From Candidatus Odyssella thessalonicensis (GTDB lineage: Bacteria; Pseudomonadota; Alphaproteobacteria; Bin65), in assembly GCA_005240015.1 (NCBI GenBank), contig SBBV01000088.1:1-6272 (forward strand): a stretch of 6,272 nucleotides of DNA, given 5' to 3'. Both the position numbers and the translations under genes were made by a program. Within the stretch, counting starts at the first letter, position 1. Every line of letters starts with the position of its first letter. Below are positions 1 to 6,272 of this stretch, one piece after another. A model generated the notes under the pieces. It was not told the DNA's origin. It made no database searches and was given only the letters and a program-made list of their open reading frames with translations.

Positions 1-1
1 C

Positions 2-1873
2 CCCGAGCGCGAAGTCGACGCGCTCCTCTCCAGCATTTCCGACGGCTTCGTCGCCGTCGACAATGACTGGCGCTTCACGCACGTCAACGCCGCCGCCGAG
101 CGGATGTGGCGGGTCAAGGCGAGCGATCTCATCGGCCGGACGATCTTCGACGCGCTCAAGGTCGATCCCAGCAATCCCTTCCAGCCCAACTACCTCGAAT
201 CGAAGCGCACCGGCGAGCCCACCGCGTTCAGCGCCTATTCGACGATCTTCGGCATCTGGCTCGAAGTGCGCGGCTATCCGCACCCCGCCGGCTACACGAT
301 CTTCTTCCGCGACGTCTCCGAGGAGCGGCGCGCGCATCGCGCGCTGCTCGAAAGCCAGCGCAGGCTCGAAGCTCTGCAGCGGACCAACCGACGCATCTTC
401 GAGACCACGCTCGATCTGATCCTCGTCGTCGATCGCCGCGGCAACATCATCCAGTTGAGCCCCAGCGTGTGGCCGCTGCTGGGATACCGGCCCGAGGAGC
501 TGATTGGCCGCAACGCCGCCGAGTACCTCTATCCCGACGACCTCGAGCGCACGCGCAGCGAGATGCGCATGGCGCGCAAGGGCCACCTGATGCGCAACTT
601 CGACAGCCGCTACGTGCACAAGGATGGCCGCGTGGTGCCGTTCACCTGGACCGGCATCTGGTCGGAAGCGGATCAGCAGCACTTCTTCATCGGTCGCGAC
701 ATGACCGAGCGCAACGCGCAGGACGAGCGCCTGCGCCGCGCGCAGCGGCTCGAGGCGATCGGCCAGCTCACCGGTGGCATCGCGCACGACTTCAACAACC
801 TGCTCACGGTCGTAATCGGCAATCTCGATCTCCTGCAGGAGCAGGTCGCCGGCGACGCGCGGGCCGTCGACCACGCCGCGCGCGCGCTCAAGGCTGCCAC
901 GCGCGGCGCTGCGCTCACGCGCCAGTTGCTCGCCTTCGCCCGTCGCCAGGCGCTCGACGCCCGGGTGCTCGACGTGAACGAGCGCGTGGCGGCGACCATG
1001 GATCTGCTGCACCGCACGCTCGGCGAAGAGATCGAGATCACGACCGCGCTCGATCCCGAGCTGTGGCCCGCGGTCGCCGATCCGGCGCAGCTCGAATCGA
1101 CGATCGTCAACCTCGCCATCAACGCGCGCGACGCCATGCCCCAGGGCGGCCGCCTCATGATCGAAACCGCGAACAGACGGATCGACGAGATCTATGCCGC
1201 GCGGAATTTCGATGCGGCGCCGGGCGACTACGTGATGCTCGCGGTGTCCGACACCGGCATCGGCATGACACCCGAGGTGCAGGCGCGCGTGTTCGAGCCG
1301 TTCTTCACGACCAAGCCCACCGGCAAGGGCACCGGGCTCGGCCTCAGCATGGTCTACGGCTTCGTGCGCCAGCTGCAGGGGCACGTGCAGATCTACAGCG
1401 AGGTGGGCCACGGCACCTCGGTGCGCCTCTACCTGCCGCGCGCGCGCACCGCCGCCGAACCGGTGACGGCCGAGACGTCGGCGCCGGCGATGCCGCGCGC
1501 GCGCAGCGGCGAGCGCATCCTCGCCGTCGAGGACAACCCCGATGTCCGCCGCATCGTCACCGCGCAGCTCGCCGATCTCGGCTACGACGTGATCGAGGCG
1601 GCGAACGGCGAGGCCGCGATCGGCCTGCTCTCGCGCGGCGAAGCCGTCGATCTGCTGTTCACCGACGTCGTGATGCCGGGCGGCATGAGCGGCTACGATC
1701 TCGCGCAGGCGGCCCGCACGCTGCGCCCCGGGCTCAAGGTGCTGCTCACCTCGGGGTTCCCGAAGACGCCGGGCGGCGACCGGCGCCCGCCGGCCGGGTC
1801 CGACAACCTGCTGATCAAGCCCTACCGCAAGGCGGACTTGGCGACCAGGATTCGTGCCACGCTCGACGGCTGA
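2..1873 (+). CDS. Hybrid sensor histidine kinase, PAS-PAS-HisKA-HATPase-REC (5' end outside window)
   Basis: Membrane-independent part of a two-component hybrid kinase: it senses a signal through PAS domains, autophosphorylates on histidine and passes the phosphate to its own receiver. The open frame runs in from the window edge, so the true start is upstream; 623 residues are visible (numbered from the codon at 2). Seen in order: PAS 1 at about 7-105 (ends FFRDVSEER); a charged helical linker; PAS 2 at about 131-240 (ends FIGRDMTER); HisKA with GGIAHDFNN, phospho-acceptor His262; an HATPase domain with N-box NLAINARDAM from 370, DTGIG at 417-421, FEPFFTTK and GKGTGLGLS from 441; an Ala/Pro/Thr-rich linker; and a C-terminal receiver at about 506-620 with acidic ED near its start, phospho-acceptor Asp555 (FTDVVMPGG), TSG and KPY. 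All catalytic residues are present. No transmembrane helix is visible in this part. There is no DNA-binding domain and no partner regulator downstream, so the signal and output are unknown. It converges on the sulfur operon; nothing shows they are functionally linked. Confidence 0.93.
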   Translation, partial: PEREVDALLSSISDGFVAVDNDWRFTHVNAAAERMWRVKASDLIGRTIFDALKVDPSNPFQPNYLESKRTGEPTAFSAYSTIFGIWLEVRGYPHPAGYTIFFRDVSEERRAHRALLESQRRLEALQRTNRRIFETTLDLILVVDRRGNIIQLSPSVWPLLGYRPEELIGRNAAEYLYPDDLERTRSEMRMARKGHLMRNFDSRYVHKDGRVVPFTWTGIWSEADQQHFFIGRDMTERNAQDERLRRAQRLEAIGQLTGGIAHDFNNLLTVVIGNLDLLQEQVAGDARAVDHAARALKAATRGAALTRQLLAFARRQALDARVLDVNERVAATMDLLHRTLGEEIEITTALDPELWPAVADPAQLESTIVNLAINARDAMPQGGRLMIETANRRIDEIYAARNFDAAPGDYVMLAVSDTGIGMTPEVQARVFEPFFTTKPTGKGTGLGLSMVYGFVRQLQGHVQIYSEVGHGTSVRLYLPRARTAAEPVTAETSAPAMPRARSGERILAVEDNPDVRRIVTAQLADLGYDVIEAANGEAAIGLLSRGEAVDLLFTDVVMPGGMSGYDLAQAARTLRPGLKVLLTSGFPKTPGGDRRPPAGSDNLLIKPYRKADLATRIRATLDG

Positions 1874-1929
1874 TCCGGCAAGCGAACAGATCGACTTCAG
1901 CGGAATTCGTTCGAACTGAGTTACGTTGG

Positions 1930-2001
1930 ATGTCGTCCCGGGGTCTGCGCAGCACCACGCCGCTGAAGGAGCGGCCTGCTGCAGCGCGCCCGGGACGACA
2001 T
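1930..2001. repeat. 72-nt branched palindrome, REP-like, possible bidirectional terminator
   Basis: Seen directly: perfect 13-base outer arms (1930-1942 with 1989-2001, sequence ATGTCGTCCCGGG and its complement), a 6-base middle stem (1949-1954 with 1977-1982, GCAGCA/TGCTGC) and a 6-base tip (1959-1964 with 1970-1975, GCCGCT/AGCGGC) closing a GAAGG loop. It fills most of the 129-base gap between the kinase stop (1873) and the permease frame end (2003), two convergent genes. The CCCGGG...CTGCGCAGCA...TGCTGCAGCGCG...CCGGGA pattern resembles intergenic palindromes I recall as abundant in Bradyrhizobium and Rhodopseudomonas genomes; that likeness is from memory. No T-run follows either arm, so it is not a textbook intrinsic terminator, but the folded RNA could end transcription or protect 3' ends from both sides. 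Confidence 0.8.
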
Positions 2002-2002
2002 G

Positions 2003-2497
2003 TCAGGTCGATCGGACATCGCCTAGAACAGCCGCGGGCCGCCGACGGCGACGAGCACGATCGGTGCGTTCAGCAACATGAGCAGCATGCCGATCGCGAT
2101 GCCGGCGAGGCGCGCGGGCGCGCGGCGCCGGTTTGCGCAGCGTGCGCAGCACCACGACGAGGCCCATCAGCGACAGGTAGCCGGCGGCGAACGGCCGCAC
2201 GTAGTCCGCCGGCGCAAGGCTGACCGCGCTCGCGCCGATGGCGCCGCCGACGAGGCCCGGCACGATCAGCCGCCGCCACAGCACGCGGTCGACGTTGCCC
2301 ATGCGCCAATGCCAGAACCCCGACGCGATGCCGGTCGGCACCTTGGTCACGTGCACGGTGGCGCTGGCCAGCGCCGGCGGCACGCCCGAGGCGAGCAGCG
2401 CGCTTGCGGCGACGATGCCGTAGCCCATGCCGAGCGCGCCGTCGACGAGCTGAGCGGCGAAGCCGATCAGCGCATAGAGCAGGAAATCGGGCGACAT
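2003..2497 (-). CDS. TauE/SafE (TSUP) family permease, first half only, C-terminus out of frame; probable pseudogene
   Basis: The TSUP family comprises inner-membrane carriers for sulfite, sulfoacetate, thiosulfate and similar compounds, usually about 250 residues built from two repeated halves. This frame gives 164 residues. Residues 1-123 look like a genuine first half: hydrophobic helices at about 5-35, 77-95 and 99-120, family-like QLVDGALGMGYG at 16-27, GVPPALASA at 38-46, and GFWHWRMGNVD at 60-70. From about 124 the frame yields Arg/His-rich, non-membrane sequence, which is not believable protein. A membrane helix continues in another frame (2023-2118). The second half of the fold is absent. 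At the position where TauE-type relatives usually read VHAAEV, this one reads VHVTKV. The ATG lies 20 bases after the cysNC stop with no clear ribosome binding site, so it is the last gene of the operon. Reading: an internal deletion or frameshift has probably inactivated it. A sequencing or assembly error could explain the frame change, but a single-base error would not restore the missing half. If the tail frame is used, the product ends at the TAG at 2023-2025. Confidence 0.72.
   Translation of the reverse strand: MSPDFLLYALIGFAAQLVDGALGMGYGIVAASALLASGVPPALASATVHVTKVPTGIASGFWHWRMGNVDRVLWRRLIVPGLVGGAIGASAVSLAPADYVRPFAAGYLSLMGLVVVLRTLRKPAPRARAPRRHRDRHAAHVAERTDRARRRRRPAAVLGDVRST
2023..2118 (-). 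other. Out-of-frame C-terminal helix of the TSUP permease
   Basis: Read one frame away from the permease start frame, this stretch encodes PAR followed by a clean hydrophobic segment (LAGIAIGMLLMLLNAPIVL and onward), ending GGPRLF and a TAG stop at 2023-2025. By eye it lines up with the last helix of TauE-type permeases, which often begins PAR or PPR followed by a Leu/Ile/Val/Gly-rich stretch. Removing one base (or a larger non-multiple of three) within the GC-only run at about 2110-2131 joins it to the first half, giving a product of about 157 residues. This is the remnant of the gene's 3' end, not a separate gene. Confidence 0.6.
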
Positions 2498-2517
2498 CGG
2501 CGGCGGGCGCGCGGGGG

Positions 2518-4428
2518 TCAGGACGCCGCGGCAGCCAGCCGAAGCTCTCCGCGCGGGCGGGCCTCCGCCTCCGCGGGGGCCAGCACGCGCTGCACGTAGG
2601 CGGTGAGCGTCGCCACCGACTGCTCGACGGTGCTCGCGGCGGTATCGAGCACGAGATCCGGCGCCACCGGCGGCTCGTAGGGTGAGGCGAGGCCCGTGAA
2701 GGCCGCGATCTCGCGCGCCTCGGCCAGGCGGTAGAGGCCCTTGGGGTCGCGCGCGCGGCAGGTCTCGAGGTCGGCGCTGACGTAGATCTCGTGGAAATCC
2801 TCGCCGGCGATCGCACGCGCCACTTCGCGGTGGCTCCTGAGCGGCGTGATCAGCGCCACCAGCGCCACCGTGCCGCCCTCGGCCAGAAGCTTGGCGACGT
2901 GCGCGACACGGCGGATGTTTTCGGTGCGGTCGGAGCGGCCGAAGCCCAGATCGGTGCTGAGCCCCGCGCGCATGTTGTCGGCGTCGATGAACTGCGCCTG
3001 CCAGCCGGCATCGAACAGGCGCCGGAGCGTGGCATTGGCGATCGTGGACTTGCCGGCGCCGGAAAGGCCGGTGAGCCAGATCACGCCGCCGCGATGCCGG
3101 TTGGCGCGCTCGCGCTCGGCGCGCGTCACGGTCGGCGCGACCGCGGTGAGATTGCGCTGCTGCGCGATTTCGATGGCGCGGTCGACGATGAAGCCGCCCG
3201 CGACATGGCCGTTCTGCAGCAGCACACCGCGGCCGGTTGAGGCATTGTCCTGGAAGCTGTCGAACGCGAACGGCACGACGCCGTGCAGCAGCGCGGTGGC
3301 GACACCGCCGCGCTCAAGGCTGGCGACGTTGCTGACCGCGAGGTTCTCGACGCTCACCGCCTGCTCGAGGCCGATGACGGTGGCGTCGATCTCGCGCGTG
3401 CCGATGCGCACCTGCAGGCGGCGCCCGGCGGCGAGCGGCTCCTCGTCGAGCCAGAACACGCGCGCCGCGATCGCGGATGCCGTGAGCGGCGGCGCGTGGG
3501 GGGCCGACAAGAGATGGCCGCGCTCGGCGAACACCTCCTCGTCGAGCGTCAGCGCCACGCTTTCGCCGGCGATGGCTTCGCGCCGCGGCGCGCTGCGGTT
3601 CCAGTCCTCGATGCCGGCGACACGCGCGAGTCGGCCGGTCGGGTTGATGCGCAGCGCGTCGCCGATGCGAAGCCGGCCGCTCTCGACCCGGCCGACGAGA
3701 ATTCGCCGGTCGTCGAGGCGGTAGACGTCCTGCACCGGCAGCCGCAGCGGCTGATCGACCAGCGGCGGGCGCGGCGCGAAGCCGTCCAGCGCCGCGACCA
3801 CGCTCGGCCCCGAGTACCACGGCATCGACGCGCCGGCCGCAGCGACGTTGTCGCCGTGCCGCGCCGAGACCGGCACCACGGCCGCGGCGCGAAGGCCGAG
3901 CCCGGCAAGATAGGCGCGGATCTCGGCGGCGATGGCGGCGAAGCGCGCCTCGTCGTAGCCGACGAGGTCCATCTTGTTCACCGCCACGGCCACCTGCTCG
4001 ATGCCGAGCAGGCGCACGAGATAGGCGTGGCGGCGGCTCTGCTCGGAGAGCCCCTGCTTGGCGTCGATGACGAGCACCGCGGCCTCGGCGCGCGAGGCGC
4101 CCGTCACCATGTTGCGCAGGAATTCCTTGTGGCCGGGCGCATCGATGATGACGTAGCGGCGCTTGGCGGTGTGGAACCAGATCTGCGTCGTGTCGACGGT
4201 GATACCCTGGTCGCGCTCGAGCTGCAGCGCGTCGAGCAGGAACGACCATTCGAGCTCGACGCCGCGCTTGTCGGAGATCGCGCGCAGCTGCGCGAGCTTG
4301 CCCTCGGGCAGCGAATCGGTGTCGTGCAGCAGACGGCCGACCAAGGTCGACTTGCCGTGGTCCACATGCCCGACGATGACGATCGGCAGCGCGCGCTGCC
4401 CCTCGTCCCTGGCGGCGACGGCGTCCAT
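2518..4428 (-). CDS. cysNC: Bifunctional sulfate adenylyltransferase subunit 1 / adenylylsulfate kinase (CysN-CysC fusion)
   Basis: A cytosolic 636-residue fusion. The CysN part (about 1-430) is the GTPase subunit that drives ATP sulfurylase with CysD to make APS; the CysC part (about 445-615) phosphorylates APS to PAPS. CysN motifs: P-loop GHVDHGKST at 20-28, GITVDTTQ at 75-82, DAPGH at 96-100, NKMD at 151-154, then beta-barrel domains. CysC motifs: GLSGAGKST at 454-462, DADN at 482-485, DLGF, TENIRR, ITPLR at 527-531, [18 protein letters not shown]. An Ala/Glu/Arg-rich tail of about 20 residues ends the protein. The start at 4428 is chosen because it follows the cysD stop by one base (TAG-C-ATG) and begins just before the GTPase fold; an ATG at 4479 would overlap cysD by 50 bases and add non-family sequence. 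Oddities: the GTPase motifs look closer to EF-1-alpha than to classic CysN (which has DTPGH), and Thr528 stands where APS kinases usually have Ser. NodQ is the related nodulation fusion; nothing here indicates a nod locus. Confidence 0.95.
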   Translation of the reverse strand: MDAVAARDEGQRALPIVIVGHVDHGKSTLVGRLLHDTDSLPEGKLAQLRAISDKRGVELEWSFLLDALQLERDQGITVDTTQIWFHTAKRRYVIIDAPGHKEFLRNMVTGASRAEAAVLVIDAKQGLSEQSRRHAYLVRLLGIEQVAVAVNKMDLVGYDEARFAAIAAEIRAYLAGLGLRAAAVVPVSARHGDNVAAAGASMPWYSGPSVVAALDGFAPRPPLVDQPLRLPVQDVYRLDDRRILVGRVESGRLRIGDALRINPTGRLARVAGIEDWNRSAPRREAIAGESVALTLDEEVFAERGHLLSAPHAPPLTASAIAARVFWLDEEPLAAGRRLQVRIGTREIDATVIGLEQAVSVENLAVSNVASLERGGVATALLHGVVPFAFDSFQDNASTGRGVLLQNGHVAGGFIVDRAIEIAQQRNLTAVAPTVTRAERERANRHRGGVIWLTGLSGAGKSTIANATLRRLFDAGWQAQFIDADNMRAGLSTDLGFGRSDRTENIRRVAHVAKLLAEGGTVALVALITPLRSHREVARAIAGEDFHEIYVSADLETCRARDPKGLYRLAEAREIAAFTGLASPYEPPVAPDLVLDTAASTVEQSVATLTAYVQRVLAPAEAEARPRGELRLAAAAS

Positions 4429-4429
4429 G

Positions 4430-5224
4430 CTACATGTACCCCGCCACGCGCAGACGCTCGAACGCGTCCTCGGAGTCATGGTCCATCGCGCGGCCGGCGC
4501 GCTCGGGCGTGCGGATCCCCCTCAATTCGGCCACGATCGCGTCGATGTCGCCGGCCTCGCTCTCGATCGGAAACGTAATGCCGATCTCGCCGAGTGAACG
4601 GTAGCGCTTGCCCTCGCGCGCGAAGTAGAGCGGCACCACGGGAATGCGCTCGCGGCGGATGTAGCGCCAGATGTCGATCTCGGTCCAATGCAGCAGCGGA
4701 TGGATGCGCACATGGCCGCGCGGCGGTGCCTCGGCGCAGTAGAGGTCCCAGAACTCCGGCGGCTGATCGCGGAAATCCCAGGCGCCGTCGGCGCGGCGCG
4801 GGCTGAACACGCGCTCCTTGGCGCGCGTCGCCTGCTCGTCGCGCCGGATGCCGGCGATGATGCCCTTGAAGCCGTAGCGCTCGATCGCCTGCGCGAGTCC
4901 GAGCGTCTTCCGCGCGGCGAGGCGCGAGTTGGGCGCCAGCGTCGCATCGGTGGCCTCGATCGGCGGGCATTCGTCGGCGACGAGGTCGAGGCCCCATTCG
5001 CGCGCATAGCGGTCGCGGAACGCGTAGGTCTCGGGAAATTCGAGGCCGGTATCGAGATGGACGACCGGAAACGGGACGCGGCCCAAGAACGCCTTCTTGG
5101 CGAGCCAGATCATCACGTTCGAGTCCTTGCCGAGCGACCACAGCATGGCCAGCCGGTCGATGCGGCTCCGCGCCTCGCGCAGGATGTAAATGCTTTGCGA
5201 TTCAAGCCAATCGAGGTCGTTCAT
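4430..5224 (-). CDS. cysD: Sulfate adenylyltransferase subunit 2 (CysD, short variant)
   Basis: Catalytic subunit of ATP sulfurylase, which adenylylates sulfate to APS together with CysN in the cytosol. It has 264 residues, against about 300 for the classic type. It belongs to the PP-loop ATP pyrophosphatase superfamily: SLGKDSNVM near residue 30 is the nucleotide-binding loop, followed by [70 protein letters not shown] and [11 protein letters not shown], ending AGYM. Compared with the classic CysD I remember, the stretch between PLYFA and the conserved SLG is much shorter, and [13 protein letters not shown] replaces the usual RTLGCYPLTGA-like text. This matches the CysD form I recall from Bradyrhizobium-type bacteria. 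Start: the ATG at 5224 has a GAGAAG site nine bases upstream, and upstream in-frame codons are not family-like. It lies 13 bases after cysH and one base before cysNC, so it is co-transcribed and probably translationally coupled to its partner. Confidence 0.95.
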   Translation of the reverse strand: MNDLDWLESQSIYILREARSRIDRLAMLWSLGKDSNVMIWLAKKAFLGRVPFPVVHLDTGLEFPETYAFRDRYAREWGLDLVADECPPIEATDATLAPNSRLAARKTLGLAQAIERYGFKGIIAGIRRDEQATRAKERVFSPRRADGAWDFRDQPPEFWDLYCAEAPPRGHVRIHPLLHWTEIDIWRYIRRERIPVVPLYFAREGKRYRSLGEIGITFPIESEAGDIDAIVAELRGIRTPERAGRAMDHDSEDAFERLRVAGYM

Positions 5225-5233
5225 GTCGGTGTT

Positions 5234-5239
5234 CTTCTC
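5234..5239 (-). promoter_or_regulatory. Ribosome binding site of cysD
   Basis: GAGAAG on the minus strand, nine bases before the cysD ATG at 5224 and overlapping the cysH stop codon. It supports 5224 as the true start over longer versions of the frame that run back through cysH. Confidence 0.55.
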
Positions 5240-5972
5240 ACGTACGTGTTGCAGGAAAATGAATGCCGCATTCGGTCTTCTCGCTGCCGCGCCAGCGGCC
5301 GGCGCGCGCGTCTTCGTCGGGCGAGGTCGGCGTGGTGCAGGGCTCGCAGCCGATCGAGCGATAGCCCTTTTCCTCGAGCGGATGGCGCGGCAGGCGGTGC
5401 TCGACGAAGTAGCGGTCGACGTCCGCGACGGTCCAGTTGGCCAGCGGATTGAGCTTGATGCGGCCGTCGACGCGCTCGGCCAGCGGCAGGTTGCTGCGGC
5501 CCTCGGCCTGGTAGCGCTTGCGTCCGTTGATCCAGGCCGCGAAGCCTTGGAGCGCGCGCGCGAGCGGCTCGACCTTGCGCAGCGCGCAGCAGCGGTCCGG
5601 ATCGCGCCGCCAGAGATCGCCGGTGGGATCGGCCGCGAGCAGCGCCGCCGCATCGGGCTTCACGCTGCGCACATCGGCGAGCCCGAGCCGCTCGACGAGC
5701 AGGTCGCGATAAGCGAGCGTTTCGGGAAAGAGCTTGCCGGTCTCGAGGAAGATCACCGGCGTGCGTGGCTCGATGCCGGCCACGAGGTGCAGCAGGACGG
5801 CGGATTCGGCGCCGAACGAGGTGACGACCGCGGTGCGGCCGGCAAAGTGCCGCCCGGCCAGCACCGCCTCGAGGAAGCCGCGCGTATCGGTGCTCTCGGC
5901 GAGCGCCGCGAGCGCCGCCATTTCCGCATCGCCGGCGACGAGTTGATCCGCAGCTCGGGTCCAGCGGCTCAT
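5238..5972 (-). CDS. cysH: Assimilatory adenylylsulfate (APS) reductase, iron-sulfur type
   Basis: Reduces APS to sulfite and AMP using thioredoxin or a similar dithiol. It has 244 residues, normal for the family. Seen: PP-loop relative TSFGAES at 51-57; FLETGKLFPETLAYRD at 75-90; Cys128-Cys129 in RCCALRKVEPL; WINGRKRYQ at 147-155; NPLANWT at 175-181; GCEPCTTP with Cys209 and Cys212; and the C-terminal catalytic Cys235 in ECGIH. In this family the CC and CxxC pairs bind a [4Fe-4S] cluster and mark APS-using enzymes; PAPS reductases of the E. coli type lack them. It should therefore bypass PAPS. The start at 5972 gives an ATGA overlap with the upstream DUF934 stop and has GGGAG six bases upstream (5979-5983); a longer frame back to 6071 would overlap that gene by about 100 bases. 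Cys or Cbl-type regulators commonly control such operons, but no promoter lies in this window. Confidence 0.95.
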   Translation of the reverse strand: MSRWTRAADQLVAGDAEMAALAALAESTDTRGFLEAVLAGRHFAGRTAVVTSFGAESAVLLHLVAGIEPRTPVIFLETGKLFPETLAYRDLLVERLGLADVRSVKPDAAALLAADPTGDLWRRDPDRCCALRKVEPLARALQGFAAWINGRKRYQAEGRSNLPLAERVDGRIKLNPLANWTVADVDRYFVEHRLPRHPLEEKGYRSIGCEPCTTPTSPDEDARAGRWRGSEKTECGIHFPATRT

Positions 5973-6272
5973 GCGCGGCTCCCGAGCACGCGCCGCAGCG
6001 AATTCACGGGCTCGCGCCCGTCGCCCGTCGGCTGATAGAAGACCGAGAACGAGGCGACGGCCCTTTTCCACGCCTCGACCGGCGCGCCCTTCGCGATCTC
6101 GAACGCATCGAAGCCGCAGCGCTGCATGAACAGCAGCTGATCGGGCAGCACCTGGCCGGTCGCGCGCAGCTCGCCCTTGAACCCCAGCCGCTCGCGCAGG
6201 ATGCGGGCCTGGCTGTAGGCGCGGCCGTCGGTGAACTTCGGGAATTCGAGCGCGATCAGCTCGAAATGGCGG
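5969..6272 (-). CDS. DUF934 family protein, C-terminal 100 residues (5' end outside window)
   Basis: Only the C-terminal part is present; the frame is open to the window edge, so the start is beyond 6272. Visible family text: ELIALEFPKFTDGRAYSQAR, then LRERLGFKGELRATGQVLPDQLLFMQRCGFDAFEI, and a short tail with FSVFYQPTGDGR. This pattern is typical of DUF934 (COG3749), small proteobacterial proteins of about 150-190 residues whose genes sit beside sulfite reductase (cysI) and cysH. The biochemical role is not established to my knowledge; the constant neighbourhood points to sulfite reduction or delivery of electrons or cofactor to it. It overlaps cysH by four bases (ATGA). I would expect cysI and perhaps DUF2849 and cysG genes upstream, outside the window; that is inference. 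Confidence 0.9.
   Translation of the reverse strand, partial: RHFELIALEFPKFTDGRAYSQARILRERLGFKGELRATGQVLPDQLLFMQRCGFDAFEIAKGAPVEAWKRAVASFSVFYQPTGDGREPVNSLRRVLGSRA
5979..5983 (-). promoter_or_regulatory. Ribosome binding site of cysH
   Basis: GGGAG on the minus strand, six bases before the ATG at 5972 and inside the end of the DUF934 gene. It fixes the cysH start at the ATGA overlap and suggests coupled translation of the two genes. Confidence 0.55.

Noticed and set aside
1930..2001. Textbook rho-independent terminator
   Set aside because: The stem is strong, but no T-run follows the palindrome on either strand and its loop region is branched, so I call it a REP-like palindrome with possible terminator action.
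1874..2022. Hidden small gene, tRNA or small RNA in the only sizeable gap
   Set aside because: No open frame with a start and family likeness, no tRNA-like cloverleaf sequence; the palindrome accounts for most of the gap.
106..2223. 705-codon open frame on the + strand overlapping the kinase and reaching into the permease region
   Set aside because: It is the +1 shadow of a GC-rich gene: the translation is Arg/Ala/His-rich, has no domain, and overlaps a kinase whose motifs are all in the other frame.
2404..2497. Possible independent short gene or alternative permease start near the cysNC end
   Set aside because: The hydrophobic N-terminus from the ATG at 2497 matches the permease family, and no upstream in-frame start lies within the 20-base gap after cysNC.
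4429..4479. Earlier ATG at 4479 as the cysNC start
   Set aside because: It would overlap cysD by 50 bases and add 17 residues unlike the family; the ATG at 4428, one base after the cysD stop, fits better.
3283..4578. 431-codon open frame on the + strand, antisense to cysNC
   Set aside because: Antisense shadow caused by codon bias; composition is low-complexity Arg/Asp/Ala and it lies opposite intact CysN motifs.
2518..5224. Nodulation nodP/nodQ genes
   Set aside because: The neighbours are assimilatory (cysH, DUF934), no nod gene or nod box is seen, and the CysD/CysN type differs from the NodPQ sequences I recall.
5190..6035. 281-codon open frame on the + strand, antisense to cysH
   Set aside because: Antisense shadow with no family likeness; the minus strand carries every APS reductase motif.

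Overview
The window is GC-rich DNA with tightly packed genes and a strong G/C bias at third codon positions. It most likely comes from an alphaproteobacterium of the Hyphomicrobiales (Rhizobiales), near the Bradyrhizobium/Rhodopseudomonas/Xanthobacteraceae side. This rests on three points: the gene order DUF934-cysH-cysD-cysN/C, the short non-canonical CysD with an EF-1-alpha-like CysN, and a palindrome resembling the REP-type repeats I recall from Bradyrhizobiaceae. The placement is inference from protein style, not from a marker gene.

Layout. Positions 2-1873 (+) hold the 3' part of a hybrid sensor histidine kinase (PAS-PAS-HisKA-HATPase-receiver) whose start lies outside the window. Positions 1874-2002 are non-coding and contain a 72-nt branched palindrome (1930-2001) lying between convergent genes. 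Everything from there to the window end is on the minus strand and reads, in transcription order: the 3' end of a DUF934 gene (5969-6272), cysH (5238-5972), cysD (4430-5224), a cysN-cysC fusion (2518-4428), and a shortened, frame-disrupted TauE/SafE (TSUP) permease gene (2003-2497). Junctions are a 4-base ATGA overlap, 13 bases, 1 base and 20 bases, so this is almost certainly one assimilatory sulfur operon whose upstream part (probably sulfite reductase) lies beyond position 6272.

How it works together. CysD and the CysN domain form ATP sulfurylase, which makes APS. CysH carries the CC...CxxC cysteines of the iron-sulfur APS reductases, so it should reduce APS directly to sulfite. The CysC domain fused to CysN makes PAPS, which this type of reductase does not require, so PAPS may serve sulfation or other uses. 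The permease would move a sulfur oxyanion or organosulfur compound, but the gene looks damaged: it has only the first half of the fold, followed by one last hydrophobic helix in another frame.

I found no mobile element, CRISPR array, RNA gene or convincing new system. The points most worth a second look are the damaged permease, the palindrome, and the divergent ATP sulfurylase/APS kinase set.
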